Shown: positions 8,185 to 18,161 of the stretch, piece by piece
Layout of the letters: each line of letters begins with the position of its first letter
Numbering within the stretch: the first letter of the stretch is position 1
Assembly: GCA_017880775.1 (NCBI GenBank)
Contig: JADGRQ010000014.1
Location: 1-64,000, forward strand
Direction: 5' to 3'
Origin: Burkholderiales bacterium
Lineage (GTDB): Bacteria; Pseudomonadota; Gammaproteobacteria; Burkholderiales; SG8-39
DNA length: 64,000 bases
Notes under the pieces: model-generated
Database searches by the model: none
The model's input: only the letters and a program-made list of their open reading frames with translations
What the model was told of the DNA's origin: nothing
Made by a program: the position numbers and the translations under genes

Positions 8185-9566
8185 ATCGACACCACTTTGC
8201 CGGGATTGAACAGGTTCTCCGGGTCGAAAGTGCGCTTCAGGTCGCCCATCAGGTCGACCGCATCGCCCAACTCTTCGCGCATGTACGGTTGCTTGCCGAT
8301 GCCGACGCCGTGCTCGCCGGTGCAGGTGCCCTCCATTGCCAGCGCGCGCTTCACCAAGCGCACGTTGAGCGCCTTCGCCTCCTTCACGTCGGCCGGGTTG
8401 TCCGGATCTATGAGGATCACCAGGTGGAAGTTGCCGTCGCCGACGTGCCCGAACAGCGGTATCGGCATCGACGCTTTCTCGATGTCCTTGGTAGTTTCGA
8501 CCACGCATTCGGCAAGGCGCGAGATCGGCACGCAGACGTCGGTGGAGATCGCACGCGAACCGGGCTTCAACTGGAGGCAGGCGAAATAGGCGTGGTGGCG
8601 CGCTTCCCAGAGCCTGGTGCGCTCCTCGGGCTTGGTCGCCCACTGGAAGTCGAGGCCGCCGTTGTCCCTGGCCAACTCCTGCACCATCTTCGCCTGCTCC
8701 ACCACCGAGGCTTCGGTGCCGTGGAACTCCAGCAGCAGCGTCGGCATTTCGCGGTGGCTGGTCTTGTTGTAGCGGTTGAGCGCAGCCATCGTGGTCGCGC
8801 ACAGCAGTTCGCTGCGCGCCACCGGAATGCCCGCCTGCAGCGTCTGGATCACGGTGTCCGCCGCGCCCTGGATGGTGGGGAAGGCGCATACCGCCGCCGA
8901 CATCGCCGCCTGCACCGGGTGCAGCTTCACCGTCACCTCGGTGATGATGCCGAGCGTCCCCTCCGAGCCGACGAACAGCCGCGTGAGGTCGTAGCCCGCC
9001 GCGGATTTCTTCGCGCGACGCGAGGTCTGGATGATGCGCCCGTCGGCCAGCACGACCTTGAGCGACAGCACGTTCTCGCGCATCGTGCCGTAGCGCACGG
9101 CGTTGGTGCCCGAGGCGCGCGTCGCGCTCATGCCGCCCAGCGTGGCGTCGGCCCCCGGATCGATCGGGAAGAACAGCCCGGTGTGCTTGATGTATTCGTT
9201 CAGCTGCTTGCGCGTCACGCCGGCCTGCACCACCGCGTCGAGGTCCTGCTCGTGCACCGCGAGCACCTTGTTCATCTGGCTCATGTCGACGCACACGCCG
9301 CCGTGGATTGCGAGGATATGGCCTTCGAGCGAGGTGCCCACGCCATACGGGATCATCGGCACGCGGTGGCGGCGGCAGATGTTGACCAGGTCGCGCACCT
9401 CTTCGGTGGTGTGGGGAAACACCACCGCGTCCGGCGGCGCGTACGGGAAATAGGATTCGTCCTTGCCGTGGTGCTCGCGCACCGCGGCCGAGGTGCTGAC
9501 GCGATCGCCGAGCAGCGCGCGCAGCTCGCCGATGACGCTTTGGTCGAAGTCTCGGGCTTTGTTCAT
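8181..9566 (-). CDS. FAD-linked oxidase, D-lactate dehydrogenase (cytochrome)/GlcD type
   Basis: A 461-residue FAD-binding oxidoreductase. The N-terminal FAD domain carries PYGVGTSLEGH and GADATLGGMSATRASGTNA. FVGSEGTLGIITEVT is the second FAD-binding block. The C-terminal half has GHVGDGNFHLVI and GTCTGEHGVGIGK, metal and substrate elements of the D-lactate/glycolate dehydrogenase group. Electrons would pass to the quinone pool or a cytochrome. It is co-transcribed with the downstream RidA gene, suggesting oxidation of a hydroxy or amino acid with clean-up of an imine product (inference). Confidence 0.9.
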   Translation of the reverse strand: MNKARDFDQSVIGELRALLGDRVSTSAAVREHHGKDESYFPYAPPDAVVFPHTTEEVRDLVNICRRHRVPMIPYGVGTSLEGHILAIHGGVCVDMSQMNKVLAVHEQDLDAVVQAGVTRKQLNEYIKHTGLFFPIDPGADATLGGMSATRASGTNAVRYGTMRENVLSLKVVLADGRIIQTSRRAKKSAAGYDLTRLFVGSEGTLGIITEVTVKLHPVQAAMSAAVCAFPTIQGAADTVIQTLQAGIPVARSELLCATTMAALNRYNKTSHREMPTLLLEFHGTEASVVEQAKMVQELARDNGGLDFQWATKPEERTRLWEARHHAYFACLQLKPGSRAISTDVCVPISRLAECVVETTKDIEKASMPIPLFGHVGDGNFHLVILIDPDNPADVKEAKALNVRLVKRALAMEGTCTGEHGVGIGKQPYMREELGDAVDLMGDLKRTFDPENLFNPGKVVSI

Positions 9567-9593
9567 GCTAGCGGCTCCGCGCCGGGGAAGCGC

Positions 9594-9800
9594 TCATTTT
9601 AGCTTGATCTCCGCGTCGAACGGGATCTTCACCCCGAGCGCCGGGATCTCGAGCGTGACCTTGGCCGGCAGCGACTCATCGCCCCTCAGGCGGCCGGAAT
9701 CGAGCGCTTTCTGCACCGCCTGCTCGATCTCGCGCTGCGAATTCACGCCCACCATTTTCAGGAACTTGCGGATCGAAAGGTTGAAGGTTTCCTGGTCCAT
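9594..9800 (-). CDS. DUF6494-type small protein
   Basis: A 68-residue acidic/basic mixed protein with no signal peptide or membrane segment. It starts MDQETFNLSIRKFLKMVGVN, then QREIEQAVQKAL. This N-terminus is what I associate with the DUF6494 family in beta- and gammaproteobacteria; its function is unknown. A strong AAGGAGG ribosome site lies 12 bases before the ATG, embedded in the last codons of the pgi remnant. It sits between that remnant and the FAD oxidase gene. Confidence 0.72.
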   Translation of the reverse strand: MDQETFNLSIRKFLKMVGVNSQREIEQAVQKALDSGRLRGDESLPAKVTLEIPALGVKIPFDAEIKLK

Positions 9801-9803
9801 CGT

Positions 9804-9896
9804 TCACGTCCTCCTTTTCAGGATGTCGTCGGCAAGGGCCTTGCCAAGCTCGACACCCCACTGATCGAAGCGCACTGCTTTGGAAATCCGGTATTC
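9804..9896 (-). pseudogene. pgi: C-terminal remnant of glucose-6-phosphate isomerase
   Basis: The frame ending at TGA 9804-9806 contains FDQWGVELGKALADDILKRR. FDQWGVELGK is the core of the second signature motif of glucose-6-phosphate isomerase, [FY][DN]Q-x-GVE-x2-K, which includes the catalytic Lys. Only about 30 codons remain, the upstream part overlaps the end of the glycosyltransferase gene in another frame, and the usual C-terminal tail after this motif is cut short. It is a vestige left when most of pgi was lost. Confidence 0.6.
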
Positions 9897-11517
9897 ATCG
9901 CGCGCTGCGTTGGTAGAGCCGGTAGCGCTCGGACTTGTCGCCGGGCCGCCCCTCGTCGGCGATCTTCACCCAGCCCGCGCCGGGTGCGTCGCGCTCGACG
10001 CGAGGATTGGCCTGCACCAGCAGGAAGCGGCATTCGACGGCTGCGCCCGTCGTGACTCGCGAGGTAGGCAAGCCGGCATGGTAGCTGAGCGCCGCGAGCT
10101 GCGGCGCGCCGAAGCCGCGCCCCTCCACGCAGCCCGCATTCCTGGGAAGCTTCGACTTGAGCTGCAGCGCGACATTGCGGTAGGACTTCTGGTAATCGGC
10201 CCACGGCATGATCAGCGTCGCGAACAGTCCCCACACCAGCGCCACGCCGGCGGCCCAGCGCAATACGCCGCGGGTTGCGCCCCGCGGCGTGCGCGCGAGC
10301 AGGTAGATCCACCCGAGCGTGAACGCGAGCGCCACCACGAACGGCAGCCAGGCGAAATGCGCGACGAAACCGGGTACGTTCTTGACGAAGTTGTTGGCCA
10401 CCCGCGGGGGAACGCCGGTCATCATTGCGACATAGCCGAGCCAGATCAGGCCGGCGAAGAAGCTGAAGGTCATGATGCCGAACCAGTCGAGCGCCGCGGC
10501 CGCCCCGCGCCGCAGCTGCGCGACGCCCTGCGCGCCGAGCAACGCGAGCGGCGGCAGCAGGACCAGCGCATTGATGTCCTGTGCCGGACTGAAACGGCAC
10601 ACCGCGACAAGCGTCAGCACGAACGCAGCGAGAGGGGCATACAGGCGCGGCTCCCCGAGCTGCCGGCGCTGCGACCAGAGCGCCCATGCCGCAATCGGCC
10701 AGGCCGGCCAGGCGAACCAGCTCAGGATGCCGAGAAAGTAGCGCAGGTTTGCGCTGAAATCGCGTCCGGTGGTGAGCATCCTCCACCACGAATGGGCGAG
10801 TTCCGGAAAGCGCGCATACAGAGCGACAGGCCACGCCGCGGCCATCAGTGCAAGCAGCAGCGCGCCGATCGCGAATGCGCCCAAAGCCTTGCGAGTGCGC
10901 CACTCGCGGCACGCGGCCCAGGCGGTCAACATCGCGACGTAGAGCGCGAGCGGAACCACGATTCCGCTCGCGAGAAAGGCCAGACCGAGCGCCACGCCGA
11001 ACGCGGCACCCGCAGCAAGCGGCCGGCGTGGAACATGCGCGAGCGCGGCGAACGCCGCACTGGCCGAAGCGAGCGCGGCATGGTCCGTAATCGCCTCGTG
11101 CGCATGCACGATCAGCCCGACCGAGCCGACCAGCAACAGCACCGCGGCGGCGCCCGCCGTGTCGCGGTCGTCTTCCCGCGCGAAGCCGCGCGCCGCCCAA
11201 TACAGAAACGCGCAGGCCGCCAGCAGGAAGCTGCCGCTGGCGAGCCGCACGGCGTCGTGGAACGGCAGCGCCCAGCCCGAGAGCGTCGCGAACGCCAGCG
11301 CAAACCAGTGGTAAAGCGGCGGATCCTCCAGCCACGGTTCGCCGGCGAGGCGCGGCACCAGCCAGTCGCCGGTCACGCGCATCTGGTGGACGATCTCGAT
11401 GCCGATCGCGTCATAGCTCTTCCACGCATCGTGCCCGACCAGTCCAGGCAATACGAAGGCCAGTACGACGAGGGCCAGCAGCCCGGGGGAGGGCGGCAGG
11501 GCGATCGGGCGGATCAT
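9895..11517 (-). CDS. ArnT/PMT-family membrane glycosyltransferase
   Basis: A 540-residue inner-membrane protein with roughly a dozen hydrophobic helices. The first periplasmic loop has GHDAWKSYDAIGIEIVHQM and then EPWLEDPPLYHWF. The acidic residue followed by E-P-x-L-E-x-P-P-L is the hallmark of the ArnT-like (GT83) group, which transfers undecaprenyl-phosphate-linked sugars to lipid A or other acceptors. The C-terminal region from about residue 440 is a soluble periplasmic domain. The true acceptor is unknown. Its stop overlaps the pgi remnant. Confidence 0.85.
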   Translation of the reverse strand: MIRPIALPPSPGLLALVVLAFVLPGLVGHDAWKSYDAIGIEIVHQMRVTGDWLVPRLAGEPWLEDPPLYHWFALAFATLSGWALPFHDAVRLASGSFLLAACAFLYWAARGFAREDDRDTAGAAAVLLLVGSVGLIVHAHEAITDHAALASASAAFAALAHVPRRPLAAGAAFGVALGLAFLASGIVVPLALYVAMLTAWAACREWRTRKALGAFAIGALLLALMAAAWPVALYARFPELAHSWWRMLTTGRDFSANLRYFLGILSWFAWPAWPIAAWALWSQRRQLGEPRLYAPLAAFVLTLVAVCRFSPAQDINALVLLPPLALLGAQGVAQLRRGAAAALDWFGIMTFSFFAGLIWLGYVAMMTGVPPRVANNFVKNVPGFVAHFAWLPFVVALAFTLGWIYLLARTPRGATRGVLRWAAGVALVWGLFATLIMPWADYQKSYRNVALQLKSKLPRNAGCVEGRGFGAPQLAALSYHAGLPTSRVTTGAAVECRFLLVQANPRVERDAPGAGWVKIADEGRPGDKSERYRLYQRSAR

Positions 11518-11534
11518 GCGTCTATTCTAGGAAG

Positions 11535-11560
11535 AAAAAAGGCAGCCTTGGCTGCCTTTT
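11535..11560 (-). terminator. Intrinsic terminator of rpmE
   Basis: A GC-rich stem GGCAGC-CAAG-GCTGCC (minus strand) is followed by six T residues, 19 bases after the rpmE stop. The plus strand also shows a short T run after the hairpin, so it may act in both directions between rpmE and the glycosyltransferase gene. Confidence 0.8.
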
Positions 11561-11578
11561 CCAGCGCGCGAAAGCGGC

Positions 11579-11827
11579 TTACTTGGCGGCGTCGGCCGTC
11601 TTTTCCGCAGCCGTTTTTGCGGCCGCCTTGCCCTTGTAGCGCTGGCGGAATTTCTCGACGCGCCCGGCCGTATCGACGATTTTCTGCTTTCCGGTGTAGA
11701 ACGGATGGCAGTTTGAGCACACCTCGACATGGAAGTCCTTGCCGATGGTCGAGCGGGTTTTCCACGTGGCGCCGCAGGAGCAGATGACGCTTATTTCCGA
11801 ATACTCGGGATGGATGCCGGATTTCAT
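11579..11827 (-). CDS. rpmE: 50S ribosomal protein L31
   Basis: An 82-residue protein starting [20 protein letters not shown], with the C-x-C and [13 protein letters not shown] segments of zinc-containing L31. The Cys pattern C16-x-C18 and C37-x2-C40 marks the Zn-binding (C+) paralogue. The C-terminal tail is extended and Ala/Lys-rich ([18 protein letters not shown]), somewhat longer than the usual 70 residues. It lies downstream of rho in the order trxA-rho-rpmE usual for betaproteobacteria and ends at a clear intrinsic terminator. Confidence 0.95.
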   Translation of the reverse strand: MKSGIHPEYSEISVICSCGATWKTRSTIGKDFHVEVCSNCHPFYTGKQKIVDTAGRVEKFRQRYKGKAAAKTAAEKTADAAK

Positions 11828-11946
11828 GACGGTCCTCGTGCGGCCGCGGGATTGTGCCGCAGCCTTGGGAAAAAGGGGCGCATTATCCCGGAAAACGGCT
11901 TCCGGGGCAAGGACTTGGGAGGCGGGAACGAGAAGCGCGCGCTGCT

Positions 11947-13206
<1,260 letters not shown>

Positions 13207-13283
13207 TGCAAACGCCGATTGGGGGCCGGGGAACTGCGACCTGCCAGGGAAGATGCGCCGGGTGCGGCGCTGGAAACTGCCTT

Positions 13284-13310
13284 GCGTCGCGCCGTTGTGC
13301 GGCGCGACGC
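13284..13310. promoter_or_regulatory. Long hairpin in the rho leader
   Basis: GCGTCGCGCCG-TTGTG-CGGCGCGACGC forms a perfect 11-base-pair stem with a 5-base loop, in the 125-base gap between the trxA stop and the rho ATG. No T run follows on the minus strand, so it is not a standard terminator. Since rho mRNA leaders are known sites of autoregulation in other bacteria, it may protect or regulate the rho transcript (inference). Confidence 0.5.
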
Positions 13311-13331
13311 TCGGATCAAAGACTAAGGTGT

Positions 13332-13661
13332 TTAGATATTGCTGTCAAGAAACGCGGTGAGCTGCGATTTCGTCAGCGCGCCGACCTTGGTTGCCTCGAC
13401 GTTGCCGTTCTTGAACAGCATCAGCGTGGGAATGCCACGCACTCCGAATTTGGCCGGTACCTGCTGGTTTTCGTCCACATTGATCTTGGCGATCTTGAGG
13501 CGGCCCTCATACTCCTTGGCGATCTCGTCCAGGACGGGGGCGATCTGTTTGCACGGACCGCACCATTCGGCCCAGTAATCGAGCAACACCGGGGTGCCCG
13601 ACTTCAGCACTTCCGGTTCGAAGGTGTCGTCGGTGACATGCTGTATCTGTGAACTGCTCAT
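13332..13661 (-). CDS. trxA: Thioredoxin
   Basis: A 109-residue cytoplasmic thioredoxin that reduces protein disulfides. The active site is W33-C34-G35-P36-C37 in [15 protein letters not shown]. The cis-Pro loop is [12 protein letters not shown] start at the ATG at 13661 ([14 protein letters not shown]), which gives the family length; the frame extends upstream to 13763 but those residues are not thioredoxin-like. It precedes rho on the same strand and is divergent from fdxA across 119 bases. Confidence 0.97.
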   Translation of the reverse strand: MSSSQIQHVTDDTFEPEVLKSGTPVLLDYWAEWCGPCKQIAPVLDEIAKEYEGRLKIAKINVDENQQVPAKFGVRGIPTLMLFKNGNVEATKVGALTKSQLTAFLDSNI

Positions 13662-13780
13662 GGCTCCTCGTATCGGGTGGGGGGTCTTGCCGGGGGAGGC
13701 TACACCGCTATTATGGGGGTCGCGGGGGCGGAACCCAAACCGCATGCTAAACTGTTGATTCACATAACCTTACTGATCAC

Positions 13781-14104
13781 ATGACTTACGTCGTCACTGA
13801 AACCTGCATCAAATGCAAGTACACCGACTGTGTCGACGTCTGCCCGGTGGACTGCTTCCGGGAAGGCCCGAACATGCTCGTCATAGACCCCGACGAGTGC
13901 ATCGACTGCACCTTGTGCGTTGCGGAATGCCCGGTTGAGGCGATATTCGCCGAGGACGACGTGCCCGATTCCCAGCAGGGATTCATTGCGCTGAACGCCG
14001 AACTGGCCAAAGGCTGGAAACCGATCATCGAGCGCAAGCCCGGCCCGCCCGACGCCGACGAGTGGGCGAAGACCAAGGACAAGAAACACCTGCTCGAAAG
14101 GTAA
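13781..14104 (+). CDS. fdxA: Ferredoxin FdxA (7Fe-8S)
   Basis: A 107-residue ferredoxin with one [3Fe-4S] and one [4Fe-4S] cluster, as in Azotobacter ferredoxin I. The pattern C9-x7-C17-x3-C21 with the later C40-x2-C43-x2-C46-x3-C50 supplies three ligands to the first cluster (C9, C17, C50) and four to the second (C21, C40, C43, C46). The C-terminal [15 protein letters not shown] segment is typical. It is divergent from trxA and convergent with kup. Confidence 0.96.
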   Translation: MTYVVTETCIKCKYTDCVDVCPVDCFREGPNMLVIDPDECIDCTLCVAECPVEAIFAEDDVPDSQQGFIALNAELAKGWKPIIERKPGPPDADEWAKTKDKKHLLER

Positions 14105-14111
14105 CGGCTGC

Positions 14112-16025
14112 CTAGAGAGTGATGCGGGTGCCGAGCTCCACCACGCGCTCGGGCGGCAGCTTGAAGGACTCGGCGGCGGCGGGGCTGTTGCGCTGCATCC
14201 AGCGGAACAGTTCCCGGCGCCAGGTGAACAGCCCCCGCTTCGCCGCGCGCGCGATGGTGGATTTGCCGAGAAAGAACGTGGCCTGTGCGGGTTCGACGTC
14301 GAGCGCGAGGCGCTTGAACAGCGCCAGCGCTTTGGGCACGTCGGGCGACTCCATGAATCCGTAGTGCAGCGTGGCCTGGTAGACGCTGCCGGGCACGATC
14401 ACGTTCAACTCGGCGCGCTCCAAGTTCGGCACCCTCGGCACGTCCGCGTCCACGATGGCGAGGAACACCACGCGTTCGTGCAGCACCTTGTTGTGCTTCA
14501 GGTTGTGCATCAGCACCGTCGGCACCGAATTCGGATCGGCCGACAGGTATACGGCGGTCCCCGGCACACGCGGGATCTCGGGACCGAACAGCTTCGGGAA
14601 ATCCTCCACCGGCACACGCCTGCCCGCTGCATGCGCCGCAAGGACCGTTTGGGCGGTCTTCCAGGTGGTCAGCATCACGAACAGCGCGAGGCCGCAGGCG
14701 AGCGGAAACCAGCCGCCGTCGGCGAACTTGGCGGCGTTCGCGGCAAAGAACACCAGCTCCACCAACCCGATCACCGCCAGCAAGGCAAGGAACAGCGGGT
14801 TCGGCTTGCGCCGCATCGTGACGGTGACGATGGCGATCAGCGCGGTGGTGAGCACCATCGTGCCCGAAACGGCGATGCCGTAGGCCGAGGCGATCGCGCT
14901 GGAGGACTTGAACGCCAGCACCAGCAGGATCACCAGCACCAGCATGGTCCAGTTGACCTGCGGAATGTAGATCTGCCCGCGCTCCGTTTCCGAGGTGTGG
15001 CGCGTCGGCAGGCGCGGCAGGTAACCGAGGCGCGACGCCTGCTGCGTCACCGAGAACGCTCCCGAGATCGTCGCCTGCGATGCGATCACCGTCGCGGCGG
15101 TGGCGAGCAGCACCATCGGCATCAGCAGTTCCTGCGGCGCGAGCAGGTAGAACGGGTTCTTCATCGCCGCCGGGTCGCGCAGCGCGAGCGCGCCCTGGCC
15201 GAAGTAATTGAGCATCAGCGACGGGAATACCAGCCCGAACCAGGCGACGCGGATCGGGACCGGCCCGAAATGGCCCATGTCGGCGTACAGCGCCTCCGCA
15301 CCGGTGAGGGCGAGGAACACCGCGCCGAGCACAAGGAAGGTGAGGCCGGGCGAGCGCGCCGCGAAACCGAGCGCGTAGCGCGGGTCGAGCGCCGCGAGCA
15401 CCGAGGGCGTCTGCGCGATCGACATCACGCCGAGCGTCGCCAGCACGACGAACCAGAGCACCGTGATCGGGCCGAACAGCCGGCCGACCGCTCCGGTGCC
15501 GCGGCTCTGGATCGCGAACAATCCGACCAGGATCGCGATGGTGAGCGGCACCACCCAGCGCTCGAAGGTGGGTGTCGCGACCGACATGCCTTCCACCGCG
15601 GAGAGCACCGAGATGGCGGGCGTGATGATCGCGTCGCCGAAAAACAGCGACGCGCCGAAGATGCCGAGCACCCCCACCGTCCAGGCAAGTTGCGGGCGAT
15701 CGCGCGTCAGGCGCGAGGCGAGCGCGAGCAGCGCGAGAATGCCGCCCTCGCCGTGATTGTCGAAGCGCAGCACGATGCTGACGTACTTCAGCGACACGAT
15801 CAGCGTGATCGACCAGAACATCATCGACAGCACCGCCAGGACGCTGGCCTCGGTCAAATGCAGGCCGTGCGGGCCGCTGAACGCCTCCTTGAAGGCGTAC
15901 AGCGGACTGGTGCCGATGTCGCCGAACACGACGCCGAGCGCCGCGATCGTCAGGACTGCGACCGGGGTCTTGCCGTTGGTGGAGGTGCCGTTCTGGTTGG
16001 AGTGGGCCAAATGGACGATCCGCAT
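14112..16025 (-). CDS. kup: Kup-type potassium uptake protein
   Basis: A 637-residue K+/H+ symporter of the KUP/HAK/KT family. Residues 30-60 contain GVVFGDIGTSPLYAFKEAF, the hallmark of Kup. About twelve transmembrane helices follow, then a C-terminal cytoplasmic region of about 170 residues (from PRVPGTAVYLSADPNSVPT). I start at the ATG at 16025 (MRIVHLAHSNQNGTS); an upstream in-frame ATG at 16079 adds 18 unrelated residues. The gene is convergent with fdxA, seven bases apart. Confidence 0.95.
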   Translation of the reverse strand: MRIVHLAHSNQNGTSTNGKTPVAVLTIAALGVVFGDIGTSPLYAFKEAFSGPHGLHLTEASVLAVLSMMFWSITLIVSLKYVSIVLRFDNHGEGGILALLALASRLTRDRPQLAWTVGVLGIFGASLFFGDAIITPAISVLSAVEGMSVATPTFERWVVPLTIAILVGLFAIQSRGTGAVGRLFGPITVLWFVVLATLGVMSIAQTPSVLAALDPRYALGFAARSPGLTFLVLGAVFLALTGAEALYADMGHFGPVPIRVAWFGLVFPSLMLNYFGQGALALRDPAAMKNPFYLLAPQELLMPMVLLATAATVIASQATISGAFSVTQQASRLGYLPRLPTRHTSETERGQIYIPQVNWTMLVLVILLVLAFKSSSAIASAYGIAVSGTMVLTTALIAIVTVTMRRKPNPLFLALLAVIGLVELVFFAANAAKFADGGWFPLACGLALFVMLTTWKTAQTVLAAHAAGRRVPVEDFPKLFGPEIPRVPGTAVYLSADPNSVPTVLMHNLKHNKVLHERVVFLAIVDADVPRVPNLERAELNVIVPGSVYQATLHYGFMESPDVPKALALFKRLALDVEPAQATFFLGKSTIARAAKRGLFTWRRELFRWMQRNSPAAAESFKLPPERVVELGTRITL

Positions 16026-16103
16026 GGCCACGTGGGGGCGCTGAATATACGCCCGAGGATGCTGCGATGCAACACGCACTCCCGGATGGTTATCCCGCCG
16101 CCT

Positions 16104-16889
16104 TCAGCTTGGCTTGCCCACCCCGCCACTCCGGGCGCCTATCTCCATCGCGCGCATCACCGCCGCGGTGCGCGTTTCGACGCCGAACTTCTCGTAGATG
16201 TGCTGCAGATGCTTCTGCACCGTGCGCGGGCTCATGCCGAGGATTTCGGCGATCTGCCGGTCGGTCTTTCCTCCGGCGAGCCAGCTCAGCACTTCGCGCT
16301 CGCGCGGCGTGACGGGCAGCGCGGCGAAGCCGTCCGGCGTGCGCGAGCGTTGCATTGCCAGCGTGTGGCGGTACAGCGCCGACAGCGGCTCGCGCACCAG
16401 GTCGAGCAGTGCGCAGTCGCGGTCGCTGAAATCGCGGCCGTTGCGGTTCAGCACGAAGCTCACCAGCAGCCTCCGGTCCACGAACAGAGGCACGGCGATC
16501 ACGTGGTCGATGCCGATGCGGCGGTAGTACTCGTCGTAGAGCGCGCTTTCGCGAAACTGTGTTCTTGAGAGCGAGTCGCTGATGCGGTGCGAGCGGCCCT
16601 GCGGATGGCCGGCGTGATAGCGCACCAGCGGATGCCCGGCGAAGTGGCGGTCGAACGCGGCGCGGTCCGTGGCGGAGATCGCGCCCGCCGGGGTGCTGAC
16701 GACGCTGCGCACGTTGCGCCCCAGGTCGCACACCGAAAGCGTGGTGATCTCGGAGGCGACCAGCCGCGGGATTTCCAGCGTGCCGTGCTGCGCGAAGGAC
16801 ACGGCGCTGCCGGCGGCGTCGCTCATCTCGCACACCAGGCGCCAGCCGTCCCGGTAATCCTGTTGCGATGCGCAATCTTGCGTATTCAC
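16104..16889 (-). CDS. LuxR-type transcriptional regulator with GAF-like sensor
   Basis: A 261-residue regulator. The C-terminal LuxR helix-turn-helix is VTPREREVLSWLAGGKTDRQ, then IAEILGMSPRTVQKHLQHIY. The N-terminal 180 residues look like a GAF-type sensor: the segment IDHVIAVPLFVDRRLLVSFV followed by DFSDRDCALLDLVREPLSAL is characteristic of that fold. No phosphorylation receiver domain is present, so it probably binds a ligand. It is divergent from the VOC-protein gene with 59 bases between the starts, making that gene a possible target. Confidence 0.85.
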   Translation of the reverse strand: MNTQDCASQQDYRDGWRLVCEMSDAAGSAVSFAQHGTLEIPRLVASEITTLSVCDLGRNVRSVVSTPAGAISATDRAAFDRHFAGHPLVRYHAGHPQGRSHRISDSLSRTQFRESALYDEYYRRIGIDHVIAVPLFVDRRLLVSFVLNRNGRDFSDRDCALLDLVREPLSALYRHTLAMQRSRTPDGFAALPVTPREREVLSWLAGGKTDRQIAEILGMSPRTVQKHLQHIYEKFGVETRTAAVMRAMEIGARSGGVGKPS

Positions 16890-16948
16890 TGTGGGTCACC
16901 CAAGCAGTACAAGTATAGCCGTTGCATTCCAATCGCGGGAGACGCCCC

Positions 16949-17329
16949 ATGCTGCAGACCAACCAGGTGACGGTGATATTGCCGGTGATCGACATGGAGC
17001 GGGCACGCCGTTTCTACGAGAAACAGCTCGAGCTCAAACCGCTCGGGCAGAAACCTGACGGAAAATTCATCTACCACTGCGGCGGTACCGAGATTGCGCT
17101 GTTTCCGCGCCCCGGCGGCACCAAGGCCGAGCACACCGCGCTCAGCTTCAGGGTCGCGGACATCGGCAAGGCGATCGGCGAACTCGAAGGCCGCGGCGTG
17201 AAGTTCGCCGACTACGACCTGCCGGGTCTGAAGACGGTGGAGCATGTCTGCGTGCTCGGCTCGGAGAAGGCCGCCTGGTTCCAGGATCCGGAGGGCAACA
17301 TCCTCTGCCTGCACGAAGACCTCGCCTAG
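16949..17329 (+). CDS. VOC-fold (glyoxalase/dioxygenase-like) protein
   Basis: A 126-residue single-domain vicinal oxygen chelate protein. Two beta-alpha-beta modules are visible: VTVILPVIDMERARRFYEKQ at the start and HTALSFRVADIGKAIGELEG in the middle, ending WFQDPEGNILCLHED. The last segment carries the usual metal-binding Glu/His positions. The substrate is unknown. GGGAGA lies just before the ATG at 16949; the TTG at 16922 is less likely. The next gene starts one base after its stop, so the two are probably co-transcribed. Confidence 0.8.
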   Translation: MLQTNQVTVILPVIDMERARRFYEKQLELKPLGQKPDGKFIYHCGGTEIALFPRPGGTKAEHTALSFRVADIGKAIGELEGRGVKFADYDLPGLKTVEHVCVLGSEKAAWFQDPEGNILCLHEDLA

Positions 17330-17330
17330 C

Positions 17331-17924
17331 ATGTACCACGCCGGCGCGCGTACGCTTCAGGACCGCTACGACACGCGCCGGCTCGCCGATCGCCTGCACG
17401 AGACGCTGCAGCGCACGGCGTTCACCGACGAGGACCGCGCATTCATCGAAAGCCGGGCGATGTTTTTTCTCGCCACAGCCGATGATGCGGGCAGGCCGGA
17501 TTGCTCCTACAAGGGCGGACTGCCCGGGTTCGTGCGCGTCGTCGACCCGCACACGCTCGCCTTCCCGAGTTACGACGGCAACGGAATGTTCCGCAGCCTG
17601 GGCAACCTGCTGGTCAACCCCGCCGTGGGCCTGCTGTTCCTCGATTTCGAGCAGCCGCGGCGCCTGCGCGTGAACGGCTGCGCGACGCTGGAAGAGAACG
17701 ATCCTCTGATCGGGTCCTTCGAGGGGGCTCAATTGGTGGTGCGGGTGCGCGCGGATCGCATCTTTCCGAACTGCCCGCGCTACATCCACCGCATGCAGAC
17801 GCTCGAACTTTCGCCGTACGCGCCCCGCGAAGGCCGCGTGCCGCCGGTTCCGGCATGGAAGCGCTTTGCGCAGTTTCGCGACGTGCTGCCGGCCGGAGAT
17901 CCGGCCACGGAGGAAGGCCGCTGA
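17331..17924 (+). CDS. Pyridoxamine 5'-phosphate oxidase-like flavoprotein
   Basis: A 197-residue split-barrel protein of the PNPOx-like/FMN-binding superfamily. Landmarks are FIESRAMFFLATADDAGRPD, then SYKGGLPGFVRVVD, LAFPSYDGNGMFRSLGNL, VGLLFLDF, and NCPRYIHRMQ near the end. The arrangement matches small FMN-dependent proteins often annotated as pyridoxamine oxidase-related rather than true PdxH. It starts one base after the VOC gene stop. Role unknown; possibly detoxification of reduced cofactors or aldehydes together with the VOC protein (inference). Confidence 0.8.
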   Translation: MYHAGARTLQDRYDTRRLADRLHETLQRTAFTDEDRAFIESRAMFFLATADDAGRPDCSYKGGLPGFVRVVDPHTLAFPSYDGNGMFRSLGNLLVNPAVGLLFLDFEQPRRLRVNGCATLEENDPLIGSFEGAQLVVRVRADRIFPNCPRYIHRMQTLELSPYAPREGRVPPVPAWKRFAQFRDVLPAGDPATEEGR

Positions 17925-17940
17925 CGTCGCCCGCGTGAAT

Positions 17941-18153
17941 CTAGGCCGCGACCTCGACGTAATCAACCTGGCTGGTCGGCAAGGGAACCGGAAGCCCGTC
18001 GGTGCGCAGGCCGTCAAGATGAAATTCGATTGCTTCCTGAATCTCGCGCTCGAGTTCCTCGACGGTGTCACCCACGGCAACGCAGCCCGGAAGATCCGGC
18101 ACGTATGCCGAATAGTTGCCTTCACCTTTCTCAATTACGATGGCATAGCGCAT
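17941..18153 (-). CDS. hicB: HicB-family antitoxin
   Basis: A 70-residue protein with the partial RNase H-like fold of HicB: MRYAIVIEKGEGNYSAYVPD, then LPGCVAVGDTVEEL and EAIEFHLDGLRTDGLPVPLP. HicB neutralises the HicA mRNA interferase and usually represses the operon. The helix-turn-helix or RHH domain that longer HicB proteins carry is absent, so this is the short form. It lies 8 bases downstream of hicA on the same strand. Confidence 0.88.
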   Translation of the reverse strand: MRYAIVIEKGEGNYSAYVPDLPGCVAVGDTVEELEREIQEAIEFHLDGLRTDGLPVPLPTSQVDYVEVAA

Positions 18154-18161
18154 GCAGGTTC

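Noticed and set aside
9880-11787. 635-codon plus-strand open frame opposite the glycosyltransferase
   Set aside because: Arg/Gln/Glu-rich low-complexity translation, an antisense shadow of the ArnT-like gene.
11887-11906. Hairpin CCCGGAA-AACGGC-TTCCGGG between rho and rpmE
   Set aside because: A 7-bp stem without an adjacent T run on either strand; too weak to call a terminator.
14364-16568. 734-codon plus-strand open frame opposite kup
   Set aside because: Opposite kup and the LuxR regulator, His/Arg-rich, no recognisable motif: an antisense shadow of GC-rich coding DNA.
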